Positions 25,508-35,124 of a stretch of 64,000 bases of DNA are shown in pieces. Source of the stretch: Erysipelatoclostridium sp. AM42-17 (GTDB lineage Bacteria > Bacillota_I > Bacilli_A > Erysipelotrichales > Coprobacillaceae). The notes under the pieces are model-generated. The model was not told the origin of the DNA, did no database searches, and saw nothing but the letters and a program-made list of their open reading frames with translations. Position numbers and translations under genes: made by a program. Location of the stretch: the NCBI RefSeq assembly GCF_003480255.1, contig NZ_QUIN01000001.1, positions 1-64,000 on the forward strand, in the 5' to 3' direction. Position 1 is the stretch's first letter; each line of letters opens with the position of its first letter.

Positions 25508-28500
25508 ATGAGTCATGTAAGAAGAATTTATGTAGAAAAAAAGAAACAATACGCTACTGAAGCTAATGAAATTAAACACAATTTAACAGAACAATTAGGA
25601 CTTACAATTCATTCATTACGTATTATTAATCGTTATGATGTTCAAGGAATTAATGAAGAAATATTACAACAAGGAATTAATACAATTCTAGCAGAACCAA
25701 TGGTTGATAATGTTTATGATGAAGATTATCCAAAATCAGATAAAGAATCAGTATTTGCTTTGGAATTTTTACCAGGTCAATATGATCAAAGAGCTGATTC
25801 ATGTGAACAATGTTTTGCAATTTTAACAGGGAATACTTCCTCTAAAGTTAAATGTGCACGCTTATTTGTTATTGATGTTGATCATAATGAAGAAACAATC
25901 GAAAAAATTAAACATTTCTTAATCAACCCTGTTGATCAAAGAATTGCTAGTTTAGATAAACCTGATGATTTAACAGATAAAGCTCCTGTTATTAAACCTG
26001 TTCCTGTATTAGAAGGTTTTAATCAATTAGATGAAACAGGACTAAAACAATTCTTAAAAGATAATGGAATGGCTATGAATCTTGCAGATTTACAAGTAAC
26101 ACAAGATTATTTTAAGAATGAAGAAAAAAGAGATCCTACTGAAACAGAAATTAAAGTATTAGATACATATTGGTCAGATCATTGTCGTCATACAACTTTT
26201 GCGACAATTATTACTGATTTAGATATTGAAAGTGGTGCTTTCAAAGAAATACTAGAAAAAGACGTAGAAGACTATAAGACTAGCCGTCATTTAGTTTACG
26301 GTATTGATACAAAACGTCCGCTTACTTTAATGGATTTAGCAACTATTTCCATGAAAGAATTAAGAAAAACAGGATATTTAGATGATATGGAAGTATCTGA
26401 AGAAATTAATGCATGTTCTGTAGAAATAACTGTTCATACTAATGAAGGTGACGAACAATGGTTGTTAATGTTTAAAAACGAAACACATAACCATCCTACA
26501 GAAATTGAACCATTTGGGGGAGCTGCTACTTGTTTAGGTGGGGCTATTCGTGATCCACTTTCAGGAAGAGCTTATGTTTATCAATCAATGCGTATCACTG
26601 GAGCAGGAGATCCTCGCCAAGCTTTAGCAGATACAATGCCTGGTAAATTACCACAACGTAAATTATGCCAAGAATCAGCACATGGTTTTTCTAGTTATGG
26701 TAACCAAATTGGTTTAACTACAGGTTATGTTCATGAAATTTATGATGAAGGTTATGTAGCTAAAAGAATGGAACTTGGAGCTGTTGTTGCGGCTGCGCCT
26801 AAAGAACAAGTTAAACGTCTTGAACCATTAAAAGATCATATTGTTTTATTAATTGGTGGTCGTACTGGTCGTGATGGTATTGGTGGGGCTACTGGATCTT
26901 CTAAATCACACGATGTAAAATCAATTGAAACTGCTGGGGCTGAAGTACAAAAAGGTAATCCAGTAGAAGAAAGAAAAATTCAAAGATTATTTAGAAACAA
27001 AGAGGTTAGTGAAAAAGTTGTTAGATGTAATGACTTTGGAGCTGGCGGTGTTTGTGTTGCTGTTGGTGAACTTGCACCTGGTCTTGTTATTGATTTAGAT
27101 GCTGTCTTGAAAAAATATGAAGGTTTAACAGGTACTGAACTTGCTATCAGTGAATCTCAAGAACGTATGGCTATTGTTATTGATGAAAAAGATGAAGCCT
27201 TCATTAAAAATGAATGTGCTAAAGAAAACTTAGAGGTTGTACGTGTTGCTGTTGTTACTGATGATAATCGTTTAGTGATGAAGCATATGGGAAAAGATAT
27301 TGTTAACATTTCTCGTGATTTCTTAGATGCTGCTGGTGCTAAGCGTTACCAAGATGTTAAAGTAACATTACCTGATTTTACACAAACTCCGTTTGATGAA
27401 GTAAAACAAAATAATTTTGTTGATACAACAAAAGAAGTTTTATCTCGTTTATCAGTAGCAAGTCAAAAGGGATTAGTAGAACGATTTGATTCTTCAATTG
27501 GTAATGGTACTGTATTATCTCCTTATGGAGGACGTACATATCATACTGAAACAGAAGGTATGGCTGCTTTAATTCCTGTTTTAGGAAAAGAAACAACAAC
27601 TGCTTCATTAATGGCTTATGGTTATAATCCTAAGATTGCAAAATGGTCTCCATATCATGGTGCTATGTATGCTATTGTTGAATCAGTAGCTAAGATTGTA
27701 GCTATGGGTGGCGATTATCATACAATTCGTTTCTCTTTCCAAGAATATTTTGAAAAACTATTAGATGATCCTTATAAATGGGGTAAACCAATGGCAGCTT
27801 TATTAGGTGCTTATCGTGTTCAAAAAGAATTATGTTTACCTTCAATTGGTGGTAAAGATTCTATGTCAGGATCATTTGAAAATATTCATGTTCCACCAAC
27901 ACTTGTTTCATTTGCGATTACTTCTAGTGATGTAAGTGATGTGATGACACCAGAAGCAAAAGAAGCAGGACATATTTTAGCTGAAGTTATGATTAATAAA
28001 GATCAATTTAAAGTATTTGATTTTGATCATTTAAAGAAACAATATGATGCTATTCATAAACTTATGCAAGAAGGTAAAGTATATAGTGCCTATACTGTTA
28101 AAGATGGTGGAGTTATTGAAGCAGTAAGTAAGATGGCTTTTGGTAATCATATTGGAGCTGCTTTTAATGTTGATTATTCATTAAAAAGTTATGTATCAAA
28201 GGATTATGGAAATATCGTTATTGAAGTTAAATCAGAAGAAGATTTAGCAGTCTTTGATCAATATCGTGTTGTAGCTACTTTAAATGATGCAGATACTTTA
28301 TCATATGGTAGTGACGCAATTACTTTAACTGAAGCGTATGCTATTAATAAAGCACCATTAGAAAGTGTTTATCCTACTAGAGAAAAAGCACCAACTACTC
28401 AAATTAAAGTAGCAGAATGTAAAACAAGATCTACATTACAACCAAAACAATATGTAGAAACACCTTTAGTTGTTATTCCTGTATTTCCTGGAACAAACTG

Positions 28501-29266
28501 TGAATATGATTCAAAACGCGCTTTTGAAAAAGCAGGAGCAAAAGTTGAACTTGTGTTAATTAGAAATAAAACAGAAGCCATGTTAGAAGAATCAATTAAT
28601 GCTTTGGAATTAGCTATTAAACGTGCTAATATAGTGATGTTACCTGGTGGATTCTCAGCTGGTGATGAACCTGAAGGATCTGGTAAGTTTATCGCTACTG
28701 TACTTAGAAACCCTAAGTTAAAGACAGCAATTCAAGATTTATTAGATCATCGTGATGGTTTAATGATTGGTATTTGTAATGGATTCCAAGCTTTAATTAA
28801 ATTAGGTTTATTACCTTATGGAGAAATTAGAGATATGTCTAGTGATGATCCAACATTAACATTTAATACAATCGGACGTCACTTATCTCAATTTGTAGAT
28901 ACACGTATTGGTAGTGTAAAATCACCATGGCTTGCTAATGTACAAGTTGGAGATGTTCATGTTATTCCTATTTCTCATGGTGAAGGACGTTTTGTTGCTC
29001 CTGAACCAGTGATTGAAGAATTATTTGCTAATGGACAAGTATTCTCACAATATGTTGATCCTAATAGAAAAGTAACAATGCAAACACCATATAATCCAAA
29101 TGGTTCAATGTATGCTATTGAAGGAATTATTTCTAAGGATGGACGTGTTATTGGTAAAATGGGACATAGTGAACGTCAAGGTGAAAATCGCTTTAAAAAT
29201 GTTTATGGTGAAATGGACCAAAAATTATTTGAAGCAGGTGTAAATTATTTTAAAGGTGGAAAATAG
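25508..29266 (+). CDS. purL: FGAM synthase, single-chain
   Basis: A 1252-residue fused phosphoribosylformylglycinamidine synthase. The synthetase domain contains DTYWSDHCRHTTF, KNETHNHPTEIEPFGGAATCLGGAIRDPLSGRAYVYQSMRITGAGDP and the second half GGKDSMSGSF. The glutaminase domain is at the C terminus (from about residue 985): VIPVFPGTNCEYDS, MLPGGFSAGDEPEGSGKF and the nucleophile cysteine in IGICNGFQALIKLGLLP. It is the large clostridial form, so no separate purS or purQ is needed. GGGGGAGC precedes the ATG. Confidence 0.96.
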   Translation: MSHVRRIYVEKKKQYATEANEIKHNLTEQLGLTIHSLRIINRYDVQGINEEILQQGINTILAEPMVDNVYDEDYPKSDKESVFALEFLPGQYDQRADSCEQCFAILTGNTSSKVKCARLFVIDVDHNEETIEKIKHFLINPVDQRIASLDKPDDLTDKAPVIKPVPVLEGFNQLDETGLKQFLKDNGMAMNLADLQVTQDYFKNEEKRDPTETEIKVLDTYWSDHCRHTTFATIITDLDIESGAFKEILEKDVEDYKTSRHLVYGIDTKRPLTLMDLATISMKELRKTGYLDDMEVSEEINACSVEITVHTNEGDEQWLLMFKNETHNHPTEIEPFGGAATCLGGAIRDPLSGRAYVYQSMRITGAGDPRQALADTMPGKLPQRKLCQESAHGFSSYGNQIGLTTGYVHEIYDEGYVAKRMELGAVVAAAPKEQVKRLEPLKDHIVLLIGGRTGRDGIGGATGSSKSHDVKSIETAGAEVQKGNPVEERKIQRLFRNKEVSEKVVRCNDFGAGGVCVAVGELAPGLVIDLDAVLKKYEGLTGTELAISESQERMAIVIDEKDEAFIKNECAKENLEVVRVAVVTDDNRLVMKHMGKDIVNISRDFLDAAGAKRYQDVKVTLPDFTQTPFDEVKQNNFVDTTKEVLSRLSVASQKGLVERFDSSIGNGTVLSPYGGRTYHTETEGMAALIPVLGKETTTASLMAYGYNPKIAKWSPYHGAMYAIVESVAKIVAMGGDYHTIRFSFQEYFEKLLDDPYKWGKPMAALLGAYRVQKELCLPSIGGKDSMSGSFENIHVPPTLVSFAITSSDVSDVMTPEAKEAGHILAEVMINKDQFKVFDFDHLKKQYDAIHKLMQEGKVYSAYTVKDGGVIEAVSKMAFGNHIGAAFNVDYSLKSYVSKDYGNIVIEVKSEEDLAVFDQYRVVATLNDADTLSYGSDAITLTEAYAINKAPLESVYPTREKAPTTQIKVAECKTRSTLQPKQYVETPLVVIPVFPGTNCEYDSKRAFEKAGAKVELVLIRNKTEAMLEESINALELAIKRANIVMLPGGFSAGDEPEGSGKFIATVLRNPKLKTAIQDLLDHRDGLMIGICNGFQALIKLGLLPYGEIRDMSSDDPTLTFNTIGRHLSQFVDTRIGSVKSPWLANVQVGDVHVIPISHGEGRFVAPEPVIEELFANGQVFSQYVDPNRKVTMQTPYNPNGSMYAIEGIISKDGRVIGKMGHSERQGENRFKNVYGEMDQKLFEAGVNYFKGGK

Positions 29267-29267
29267 A

Positions 29268-30650
29268 ATGGAAAAACAAGAATTTGAATGTTTAACTCTT
29301 TGTCCTTTAGATGGACGTTATTCAGGAGTAAAAGATGCACTAGGAGAATATTTTTCTGAATATGCATTAGTTAAATATCGTGTTTTTGTTGAAATTCAAT
29401 GGTTAAAGTTCTTAATTGAAAATGTTGAAAGTGATATCTTAGCTAAGTTTGATAAACAAGACTTAGCTAAGATTGAAGCTATTTCTAAAGAATTCAATTA
29501 TGATTCATTTAAGGCTATTAAAGACATTGAAGCAACAACACGACATGATGTTAAAGCAGTAGAATATTTTATTGGTCATCAATTAAAAGATATGGGGTAT
29601 GACTATTTAATTAGTTTTGTTCATATTGGATGTACTTCGGAAGATATTAATAATACATCTTATGCTTGTATGTTAAAACATGGTTTAAAAGATGTGTGGT
29701 TAAAAAAAGCTAAAGAATTTGCTGATATGATTAATGGTTGGGCTGAAGAACATAAAGATGATGCCATGCTTGCTCATACTCATGGTCAACCAGCAACACC
29801 AACAACAATTGGTAAAGAATTTAAAGTATATGCTTATCGTTTTTATTCAAGTATTGAAAATGTTGAAAACATTAAAATCAAAGCTAAATTTAATGGAGCA
29901 ACAGGAAACTATAGTGCTATTTTAACTGCTTTCCCTAATTATGATTGGCAAGCATTAGCTAAAAAGTTTGTTGAAGAATATTTAGGACTTACTTTTAATC
30001 CACTTACAACACAAATAGAAAGTCATGATTATACATGTCATATATTAGACGGTATTCGTCATTTTAATAATGTGTTAGTTGATTTTGATGTTGATATGTG
30101 GTTATACATTTCAATGGAATACTTCAAACAAATCCCTGTAAAAGGAGAAGTAGGAAGTAGTACAATGCCTCATAAAGTTAATCCAATTCGATTTGAAAAT
30201 AGTGAAGCAAATATTGATATGTCTAATAATATTTGTGTAGGATTATCTAATAAATTACCTAAATCTCGTATGCAAAGAGATTTATCTGATTCTTCAAGTC
30301 AAAGAAATATTGGTTTAGCATTTGGATATTCAATTCAAGCTATTAGCGAAACAACAAATGGTTTAGCTAAATGTGTTGTTAATAAAGAAAAACTAGCTCA
30401 TGATTTAAATGAAAAATGGGAAGTTTTAGCAGAACCAATTCAAACAATGCTTAGAAAATATGGTATTTCTGATGCTTATGATCAATTAAAAGAACTAACT
30501 AGAGGAAAAAATATTTCTCAAGAAGCAATTATGGAATTTGCAAAAGGATTAGAAGTCTTATCTGATGAAGATCGTCAAACTTTACTTGATATGACACCTG
30601 CAAGTTATATTGGTCTTGCTAATCAATTAGCTACATTAAAATTAAAATAA
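29268..30650 (+). CDS. purB: adenylosuccinate lyase
   Basis: A 460-residue lyase acting twice in purine synthesis, on SAICAR and on adenylosuccinate. The family signature SSTMPHKVNPIRFENSEANIDM is present, as are TSEDINNTSYACML and AHTHGQPATPTTIGKEF with the catalytic histidines. I use the ATG at 29268, nine bases after GGTGG; a GTG at 29256 overlaps purL and the ribosome site. It closes the operon, with a terminator 6 bases downstream. Confidence 0.96.
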   Translation: MEKQEFECLTLCPLDGRYSGVKDALGEYFSEYALVKYRVFVEIQWLKFLIENVESDILAKFDKQDLAKIEAISKEFNYDSFKAIKDIEATTRHDVKAVEYFIGHQLKDMGYDYLISFVHIGCTSEDINNTSYACMLKHGLKDVWLKKAKEFADMINGWAEEHKDDAMLAHTHGQPATPTTIGKEFKVYAYRFYSSIENVENIKIKAKFNGATGNYSAILTAFPNYDWQALAKKFVEEYLGLTFNPLTTQIESHDYTCHILDGIRHFNNVLVDFDVDMWLYISMEYFKQIPVKGEVGSSTMPHKVNPIRFENSEANIDMSNNICVGLSNKLPKSRMQRDLSDSSSQRNIGLAFGYSIQAISETTNGLAKCVVNKEKLAHDLNEKWEVLAEPIQTMLRKYGISDAYDQLKELTRGKNISQEAIMEFAKGLEVLSDEDRQTLLDMTPASYIGLANQLATLKLK

Positions 30651-30656
30651 TAATTA

Positions 30657-30692
30657 AAAAAGCTATCGACTCATTGGAGTTAATAGCTTTTT
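30657..30692. terminator. bidirectional terminator, purB/lysR
   Basis: AAAAAGCTAT (30657-30666) pairs with ATAGCTTTTT (30683-30692). The stop codon of the convergent lysR gene lies in the loop. Confidence 0.85.
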
Positions 30693-31555
30693 ATTTGCTT
30701 TTTTAATTCATTTAAAAAGTATTGCGCTGGTTTAGATAAGACTTTATACTTTTTCCAGATGACATCAAGTCCTGCTTCTAATTGTGGAAAAAGAGGAATA
30801 AATTTAAAACTTTCATGATTAATGAGGTCTTTAAGACCAATTATAATAGCGTTGTTTTCTTTTGCAAGTAAGGAAGCATTATAAATAAGATTGTAAGTAG
30901 AAGATATATGGTAGTGTTTAAATTCTTGTTGTGCCCAGTTTTCAAATTGTTTATATTTTAATTCTTGAGTTGAGCAAATTAAAGGGTAGGGACTAAGATC
31001 GTAGGAAGTGATTTTGTTATGCAAAGCTAAAGGATGAGTAGCAGTAACATAAATTCCCCAAATATCTTTATAAGGTAAGGTCAAATAATTATATTTATAG
31101 ATGTTTGCAGGTTGAATGACTAACCCAAAATCAAGTAATCCTTTTTCAAGACGATCGACGACATCTTGTTCATTTCCACTATATAAATGAAATTGAATGT
31201 GAGGATAGGCATCCTGACATTTTTTAATTGCTTTAGCAATGATTTGCATACCGATTGTTTCACCACTACCGATATAAACATCGCCACTTATTTCTTCGTC
31301 TAGAAGCATGATTTCATTTTCCGTTTTTTCAACTAAACTAATGATTTCTTCTGCTCTTTGTCTAAGAATAATGCCTTCCTCTGTTAAACTGATTTTACGA
31401 CTTCCTCTAATAAATAATGGTTTTCCTAAATAATCTTCAAGTTCTTTCATTTGTCTAGAGAGAGTAGGCTGAGTTATATGTAAGCTTTCTGCAGCTTTTA
31501 AAATTGTTTCTTCTCTTGCAATGGCGAGAAAGTATTGTAATAAACGTAATTCCAT
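30680..31555 (-). CDS. LysR family transcriptional regulator
   Basis: A 291-residue LysR protein with the N-terminal winged helix (LRLLQYFLAIAREETILKAAESLHITQPTLSRQMKELEDYLGKPLF) and a periplasmic-binding-like effector domain from about residue 90. The ATG at 31555 sits eight bases after AGGAG; a GTG three codons earlier overlaps that site. It is divergent from the small-protein/DUF3737/lyase operon, the classic position for a LysR activator of that operon. The shared region holds TATGC-N7-GCATA (31592-31608), a T-N11-A type box. Effector unknown; the lyase suggests a sulfur amino acid. Confidence 0.88.
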   Translation of the reverse strand: MELRLLQYFLAIAREETILKAAESLHITQPTLSRQMKELEDYLGKPLFIRGSRKISLTEEGIILRQRAEEIISLVEKTENEIMLLDEEISGDVYIGSGETIGMQIIAKAIKKCQDAYPHIQFHLYSGNEQDVVDRLEKGLLDFGLVIQPANIYKYNYLTLPYKDIWGIYVTATHPLALHNKITSYDLSPYPLICSTQELKYKQFENWAQQEFKHYHISSTYNLIYNASLLAKENNAIIIGLKDLINHESFKFIPLFPQLEAGLDVIWKKYKVLSKPAQYFLNELKKQIKSY

Positions 31556-31591
31556 AATGATCACTCCTAGAGATATTTTAATACTTTTATA

Positions 31592-31608
31592 TATGCCTTA
31601 CAAGCATA
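31592..31608. promoter_or_regulatory. LysR-type binding box
   Basis: TATGC-N7-GCATA is a 17-bp inverted repeat with the T-N11-A spacing of LysR sites. ATAAG and CTTAT half sites (31623-31627, 31649-31653) lie further down, next to a possible TTGGAT/TAAAAT promoter. Confidence 0.5.
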
Positions 31609-31684
31609 AAAAACTATGAAATATAAGTATTGGATTATATGTTTAATGCTTATTAAAATAAAGTAGTAAGGAAGTGATAAAAAG

Positions 31685-31918
31685 ATGAATCAAAAAGTTC
31701 AAGACATTTTACTTAATTTACAAGCTGCAGATTGTAACGATGAATTAATTCAAGAATGTCTTTTAAGATATGAAATGCAGGATTTAAAAAAACTGATTAA
31801 ATTATTGCAATGTCATCGTTGTGGTCTAATAGAAAAGTTACACCAACAACAAAGAAAAATAGAATGTTTGGATTATTTGATTTATTGTTTAAAAAAGGAG
31901 TATGAAGAAAATGAATAA
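31685..31918 (+). CDS. small conserved protein of unknown function
   Basis: A 77-residue, entirely helical-looking protein. Its second half, HRCGLIEKLHQQQRKIECLDYLIYCLKKEYEE, resembles small clostridial proteins with an R-x-L-L-x3-H-x3-R-x-I-D/E-CLD-Y-L-I-Y pattern, by recollection. The heptad-like spacing also recalls the dimerisation tail of MerR regulators, but no DNA-binding domain is present. It is the first gene behind the LysR box and overlaps the DUF3737 gene by eight bases, so the two are co-translated. Function unknown. Confidence 0.65.
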   Translation: MNQKVQDILLNLQAADCNDELIQECLLRYEMQDLKKLIKLLQCHRCGLIEKLHQQQRKIECLDYLIYCLKKEYEENE

Positions 31919-32756
31919 TACAGTTGTAAAACAACAAAAGTTAATAGGAGAAAGAGCTTTATTTCAAAGTCATCATATACAAATAGAAGATAGTGTTTTT
32001 GAAGATGGAGAATCTCCATTAAAAGAAAGCCAAAATATTGATATTAAAGATACTATATTTAAATGGAAGTATCCATTATGGTACTGCCAAAATGTATCCG
32101 TAAATAACAGTACATTATTAGAAACAGCACGTTCAGGTATTTGGTATACGCATCATATTGATATTAAAGATAGTGTTATTGACGCACCTAAAACATTTAG
32201 AAGAAGTACATATATTTCATTAGATCATGTTAACTTGTTAAACAGTCAAGAAACATTATGGAATTGTCAAAACATTAAGATAAATGCAGTTCAAGCAAAG
32301 GGCGATTATTTTGGAATGAACAGTGAAAATATAGAAATTAATGATTTACGTTTATCAGCTAATTATTGTTTTGATGGTGGTAAGAATATTGTTGTCAGAA
32401 ATTCTAAATTGATATCAAAAGATGCTTTTTGGAACTGTGAAAATATCACAATTTATGACTCTGTTATTATTGGCGAATATTTGGCTTGGAATACTAAAAA
32501 TATTACTTTTATTAATTGTACAATAGAGAGTTTACAAGGATTATGCTATATTGAAGGATTAAAAATGATTAATTGTAAACTGATTAATACAAATCTAGCG
32601 TTTGAATTTTGCAAAGATATCGACGTTGAAATTAATAGTCATATTGACAGTATTACTCATCCTCTTTCTGGCACAATTAGAGCTAAAAGTATTGGTGAAA
32701 TCATCATGGATGAAAAAGATAATTCAGATGTAAATATTATTGTAGAGGAGGAATAA
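31911..32756 (+). CDS. DUF3737 family right-handed beta-helix protein
   Basis: A 281-residue protein built of repeated strands of about 20 residues with a N-[IV]-x-[IV]-x-[ND]-S/T pattern (QNIDIKDTIF, QNVSVNNSTL, HHIDIKDSVI, ENIEINDLRL, ENITIYDSVI, KNITFINCTI). This is the parallel beta-helix layout of DUF3737; family members have no known activity. The start at 31911 is ten bases after AAAGGAG; the ATG at 31902 touches that site. The regular WYCQN/WNCQN/WNCEN repeats put Trp-Asn/Tyr-Cys at similar rungs, which could form a surface stripe. It sits between the small protein and the PatB-like lyase. Confidence 0.83.
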   Translation: MNNTVVKQQKLIGERALFQSHHIQIEDSVFEDGESPLKESQNIDIKDTIFKWKYPLWYCQNVSVNNSTLLETARSGIWYTHHIDIKDSVIDAPKTFRRSTYISLDHVNLLNSQETLWNCQNIKINAVQAKGDYFGMNSENIEINDLRLSANYCFDGGKNIVVRNSKLISKDAFWNCENITIYDSVIIGEYLAWNTKNITFINCTIESLQGLCYIEGLKMINCKLINTNLAFEFCKDIDVEINSHIDSITHPLSGTIRAKSIGEIIMDEKDNSDVNIIVEEE

Positions 32757-32761
32757 AGAAA

Positions 32762-33937
32762 ATGTATGATTTTTCTAAAATGACAAACCGTAGAGGAAGT
32801 GATAGTTATAAATGGGATGTTGGCGAAAACGAACTTCCTATGTGGGTAGCGGACATGGATTTTGAAACAGCTCCAGCTATTATTGATGCTTTACATCAAC
32901 GGGTGGACCATAAAATATTTGGGTATAATGTAATAGGCGATGATTACTTTGCAGCTTATCAAAGCTGGTGGGAAAGAAGGCATCATTTTCATATTGAAAA
33001 AGAATGGATGATGTTTGTAACCGGCGTTGTTCCAGCCATTTCTTCAATTGTTAGAAAAGTGACAACAGTCGGTGAAAATGTATTGATTATGTCACCAGTA
33101 TACAATATTTTTTATAATTCTATTTTAAATAATGGGAGACATGTTATATCGAGTGATCTTGTCTATGATGGTAATGAGTATCATATTGATTTTGAGGATT
33201 TAGAAGCAAAATTAGTTTTAAAACAAACATCATTAATGATTTTCTGTAATCCACATAATCCAATTGGAAAAATATGGAATCGTAAGACACTAGATCGTAT
33301 AGGTCAGCTTTGTAAAAAACATCATGTTATTGTATTGAGTGATGAGATTCATTGTGATATTGTTCGCCCGGGCAAAGAATATATTCCCTTTGCTTCTGTA
33401 TCAAAAACAAATTTAGAAAATAGTATAACGTGTATTGCTCCAACTAAAGCTTTTAATATGGCAGGTTTACATAGTGCTTGTATTGTTGTTTATGATGAAG
33501 TATTGCGTCATAAAGTGAATCGAGGTATTAATATTGATGAAGTTGCCGAAGCTAACAGTTTTGCAATTTGTGCTACTAAAGCTGCATTTAATGAAAGTGA
33601 AACATGGCTTAATGAATTAAATGAATATATTCAACATAATAAGGATTATGCTAAAAAATTTATTGAAAAAGAATTAAAGAATATTCATTTAGTAGAAGGG
33701 GATGCAACTTATTTATTATGGATTGATTGTCATCGTATTTGTCATGATAGTGTTGAATTAACCCAATTTATTCGTTTGCATACTGGTTTATATGTAAGTG
33801 ATGGCTTAGAGTATGGTAAAAATGGACAAGCATTTATCCGAATGAATGTAGCTTGTCCATTTGAGAGATTAAAAGATGGACTTCATCGTTTTAAAGAGGG
33901 AATAGAATTATATATGAAAGAAAAAAGTGTTCGTTAG
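32762..33937 (+). CDS. MalY/PatB family pyridoxal-phosphate lyase
   Basis: A 391-residue fold-type I PLP enzyme of the MalY/PatB (cystathionine beta-lyase) group. Signatures are WVADMDFETAPAI near the N terminus, FCNPHNPIGKIW, LSDEIHCDIV, and the PLP lysine K229 in APTKAFNMAGLHSA; the C-terminal FIRMNVACPFERL carries the carboxylate-binding arginine. Members cleave C-S bonds of cystathionine or cysteine conjugates and some moonlight in regulation. It is the last gene of the LysR-linked operon. Confidence 0.9.
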   Translation: MYDFSKMTNRRGSDSYKWDVGENELPMWVADMDFETAPAIIDALHQRVDHKIFGYNVIGDDYFAAYQSWWERRHHFHIEKEWMMFVTGVVPAISSIVRKVTTVGENVLIMSPVYNIFYNSILNNGRHVISSDLVYDGNEYHIDFEDLEAKLVLKQTSLMIFCNPHNPIGKIWNRKTLDRIGQLCKKHHVIVLSDEIHCDIVRPGKEYIPFASVSKTNLENSITCIAPTKAFNMAGLHSACIVVYDEVLRHKVNRGINIDEVAEANSFAICATKAAFNESETWLNELNEYIQHNKDYAKKFIEKELKNIHLVEGDATYLLWIDCHRICHDSVELTQFIRLHTGLYVSDGLEYGKNGQAFIRMNVACPFERLKDGLHRFKEGIELYMKEKSVR

Positions 33938-33948
33938 AACACTTTTTA
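33921..33948. terminator. bidirectional terminator
   Basis: AAAAGTGTTC (33923-33932) pairs with GAACACTTTT (33937-33946); the lyase stop codon is in the loop and the asnA stop overlaps the 3' arm. Confidence 0.85.
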
Positions 33949-34953
33949 TAGTAAATAAATTTTATGTTTTTTACATTCATCAATCATTTCTTGAGGCCAT
34001 ATACTTGCTTGGACTTCACCGATATGTGCACGTTTGAGTAATAACATACATAATCTTGATTGACCAATACCGCCACCAATAGTGTAAGGTAATTCTTTAT
34101 TAATAATAGCTTGATGATATGGCAATGAAAGACGATCTTGGAAATTTTCTAATTCATGTTGTTCTACAAGTGATTTTTCATCAACACGAATTCCCATACT
34201 AGAAATTTCTAATGCACATTGTAATGGTTCGTACCAGAATAAGATATCACCATTTAAGTTCCAATCATCATAGTCAGGTGCACGCCCATCATGTTTTTGT
34301 CCGCTTTTTAAAGTGTGTCCAATTTTCATGATAAAAACACAACCATATTTTTTAGTAATTTCATTTTCTCTTTCTTTTGCAGAAAGGTTAGGGTATAAGT
34401 CTTCTAATTCTTGGCTGGTAATAAAATGAATATCATCAGGTAAATGATTAACAGCTTGAGGATATTTATACCATACCTCATGTTCCATATGTTTGATAAC
34501 TTTAAATATTTCTTTAACATGAGTTTTTAAAGTTTCTTCATTTCTTTCATCTTTAGAAATAACTTTTTCCCAGTCCCATTGGTCTACATAATATGAATGA
34601 AGATTATCAACTGTTTCATCTTTTCTGATGGCATTCATATTTGTATAAAGACCTTCATGTAAGTTAAATTCATATTTTTTTAATGCCATTCTTTTCCATT
34701 TAGCAAGTGAATGAACAACTTCAATAGGATCATTTTCTAATTCTACAATATTAAATGATACAGGTGTTTCTACACCATTTAGGTTATCATTTAAACCACT
34801 GCTTTTTGGTACAAACAATGGCGCAGAAATTCTTTCTAAATGAAGAGCTTTACCAAATTCTTTTTGGAAAGTATCTCTTATATATTTAATAGCTTCTTGT
34901 GTTTGTCTTAAAGATAAGACAGGATCATAGTTTTTAGGTATAATTAAATTCAT
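33946..34953 (-). CDS. asnA: aspartate--ammonia ligase
   Basis: A 335-residue ammonia-dependent asparagine synthetase related to class II aminoacyl-tRNA synthetases. Signatures include [25 protein letters not shown] near the N terminus, [38 protein letters not shown] and [14 protein letters not shown]. It makes asparagine from aspartate, ammonia and ATP, and so draws on the same ammonium pool as AmtB. GAGGGGG precedes the ATG. Monocistronic, convergent with the lyase gene. Confidence 0.96.
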   Translation of the reverse strand: MNLIIPKNYDPVLSLRQTQEAIKYIRDTFQKEFGKALHLERISAPLFVPKSSGLNDNLNGVETPVSFNIVELENDPIEVVHSLAKWKRMALKKYEFNLHEGLYTNMNAIRKDETVDNLHSYYVDQWDWEKVISKDERNEETLKTHVKEIFKVIKHMEHEVWYKYPQAVNHLPDDIHFITSQELEDLYPNLSAKERENEITKKYGCVFIMKIGHTLKSGQKHDGRAPDYDDWNLNGDILFWYEPLQCALEISSMGIRVDEKSLVEQHELENFQDRLSLPYHQAIINKELPYTIGGGIGQSRLCMLLLKRAHIGEVQASIWPQEMIDECKKHKIYLL

Positions 34954-35069
34954 GTATTGTCCCCCTCAATAATTTATTACTATTTTAACATTTTATTGAT
35001 AATGTAAAAGGGAATAATAAAAAATTATAATATGTATAAATAGTTATTATATATTATTCGCTCTGTTTA

Positions 35070-35098
35070 TTGTCAAAAATGGTGTGATAAGGTATAAT
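35070..35098 (+). promoter_or_regulatory. proBA promoter
   Basis: TTGTCA (35070-35075), 17-bp spacer, TATAAT (35093-35098), 26 bases before the proB start. Confidence 0.8.
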
Positions 35099-35124
35099 TG
35101 ATTGAAAATACGGGGGAAATTTAA

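Noticed and set aside
27378..27608. Minus-strand frames inside purL, purH and purD
   Set aside because: They are antisense shadows with Leu/Phe/Ile-rich translations, no ribosome sites and fully overlapped by intact plus-strand genes.
34954..35124. T-box leader before asnA or proBA
   Set aside because: The intergenic region is only 171 bases and shows no T-box sequence or antiterminator.
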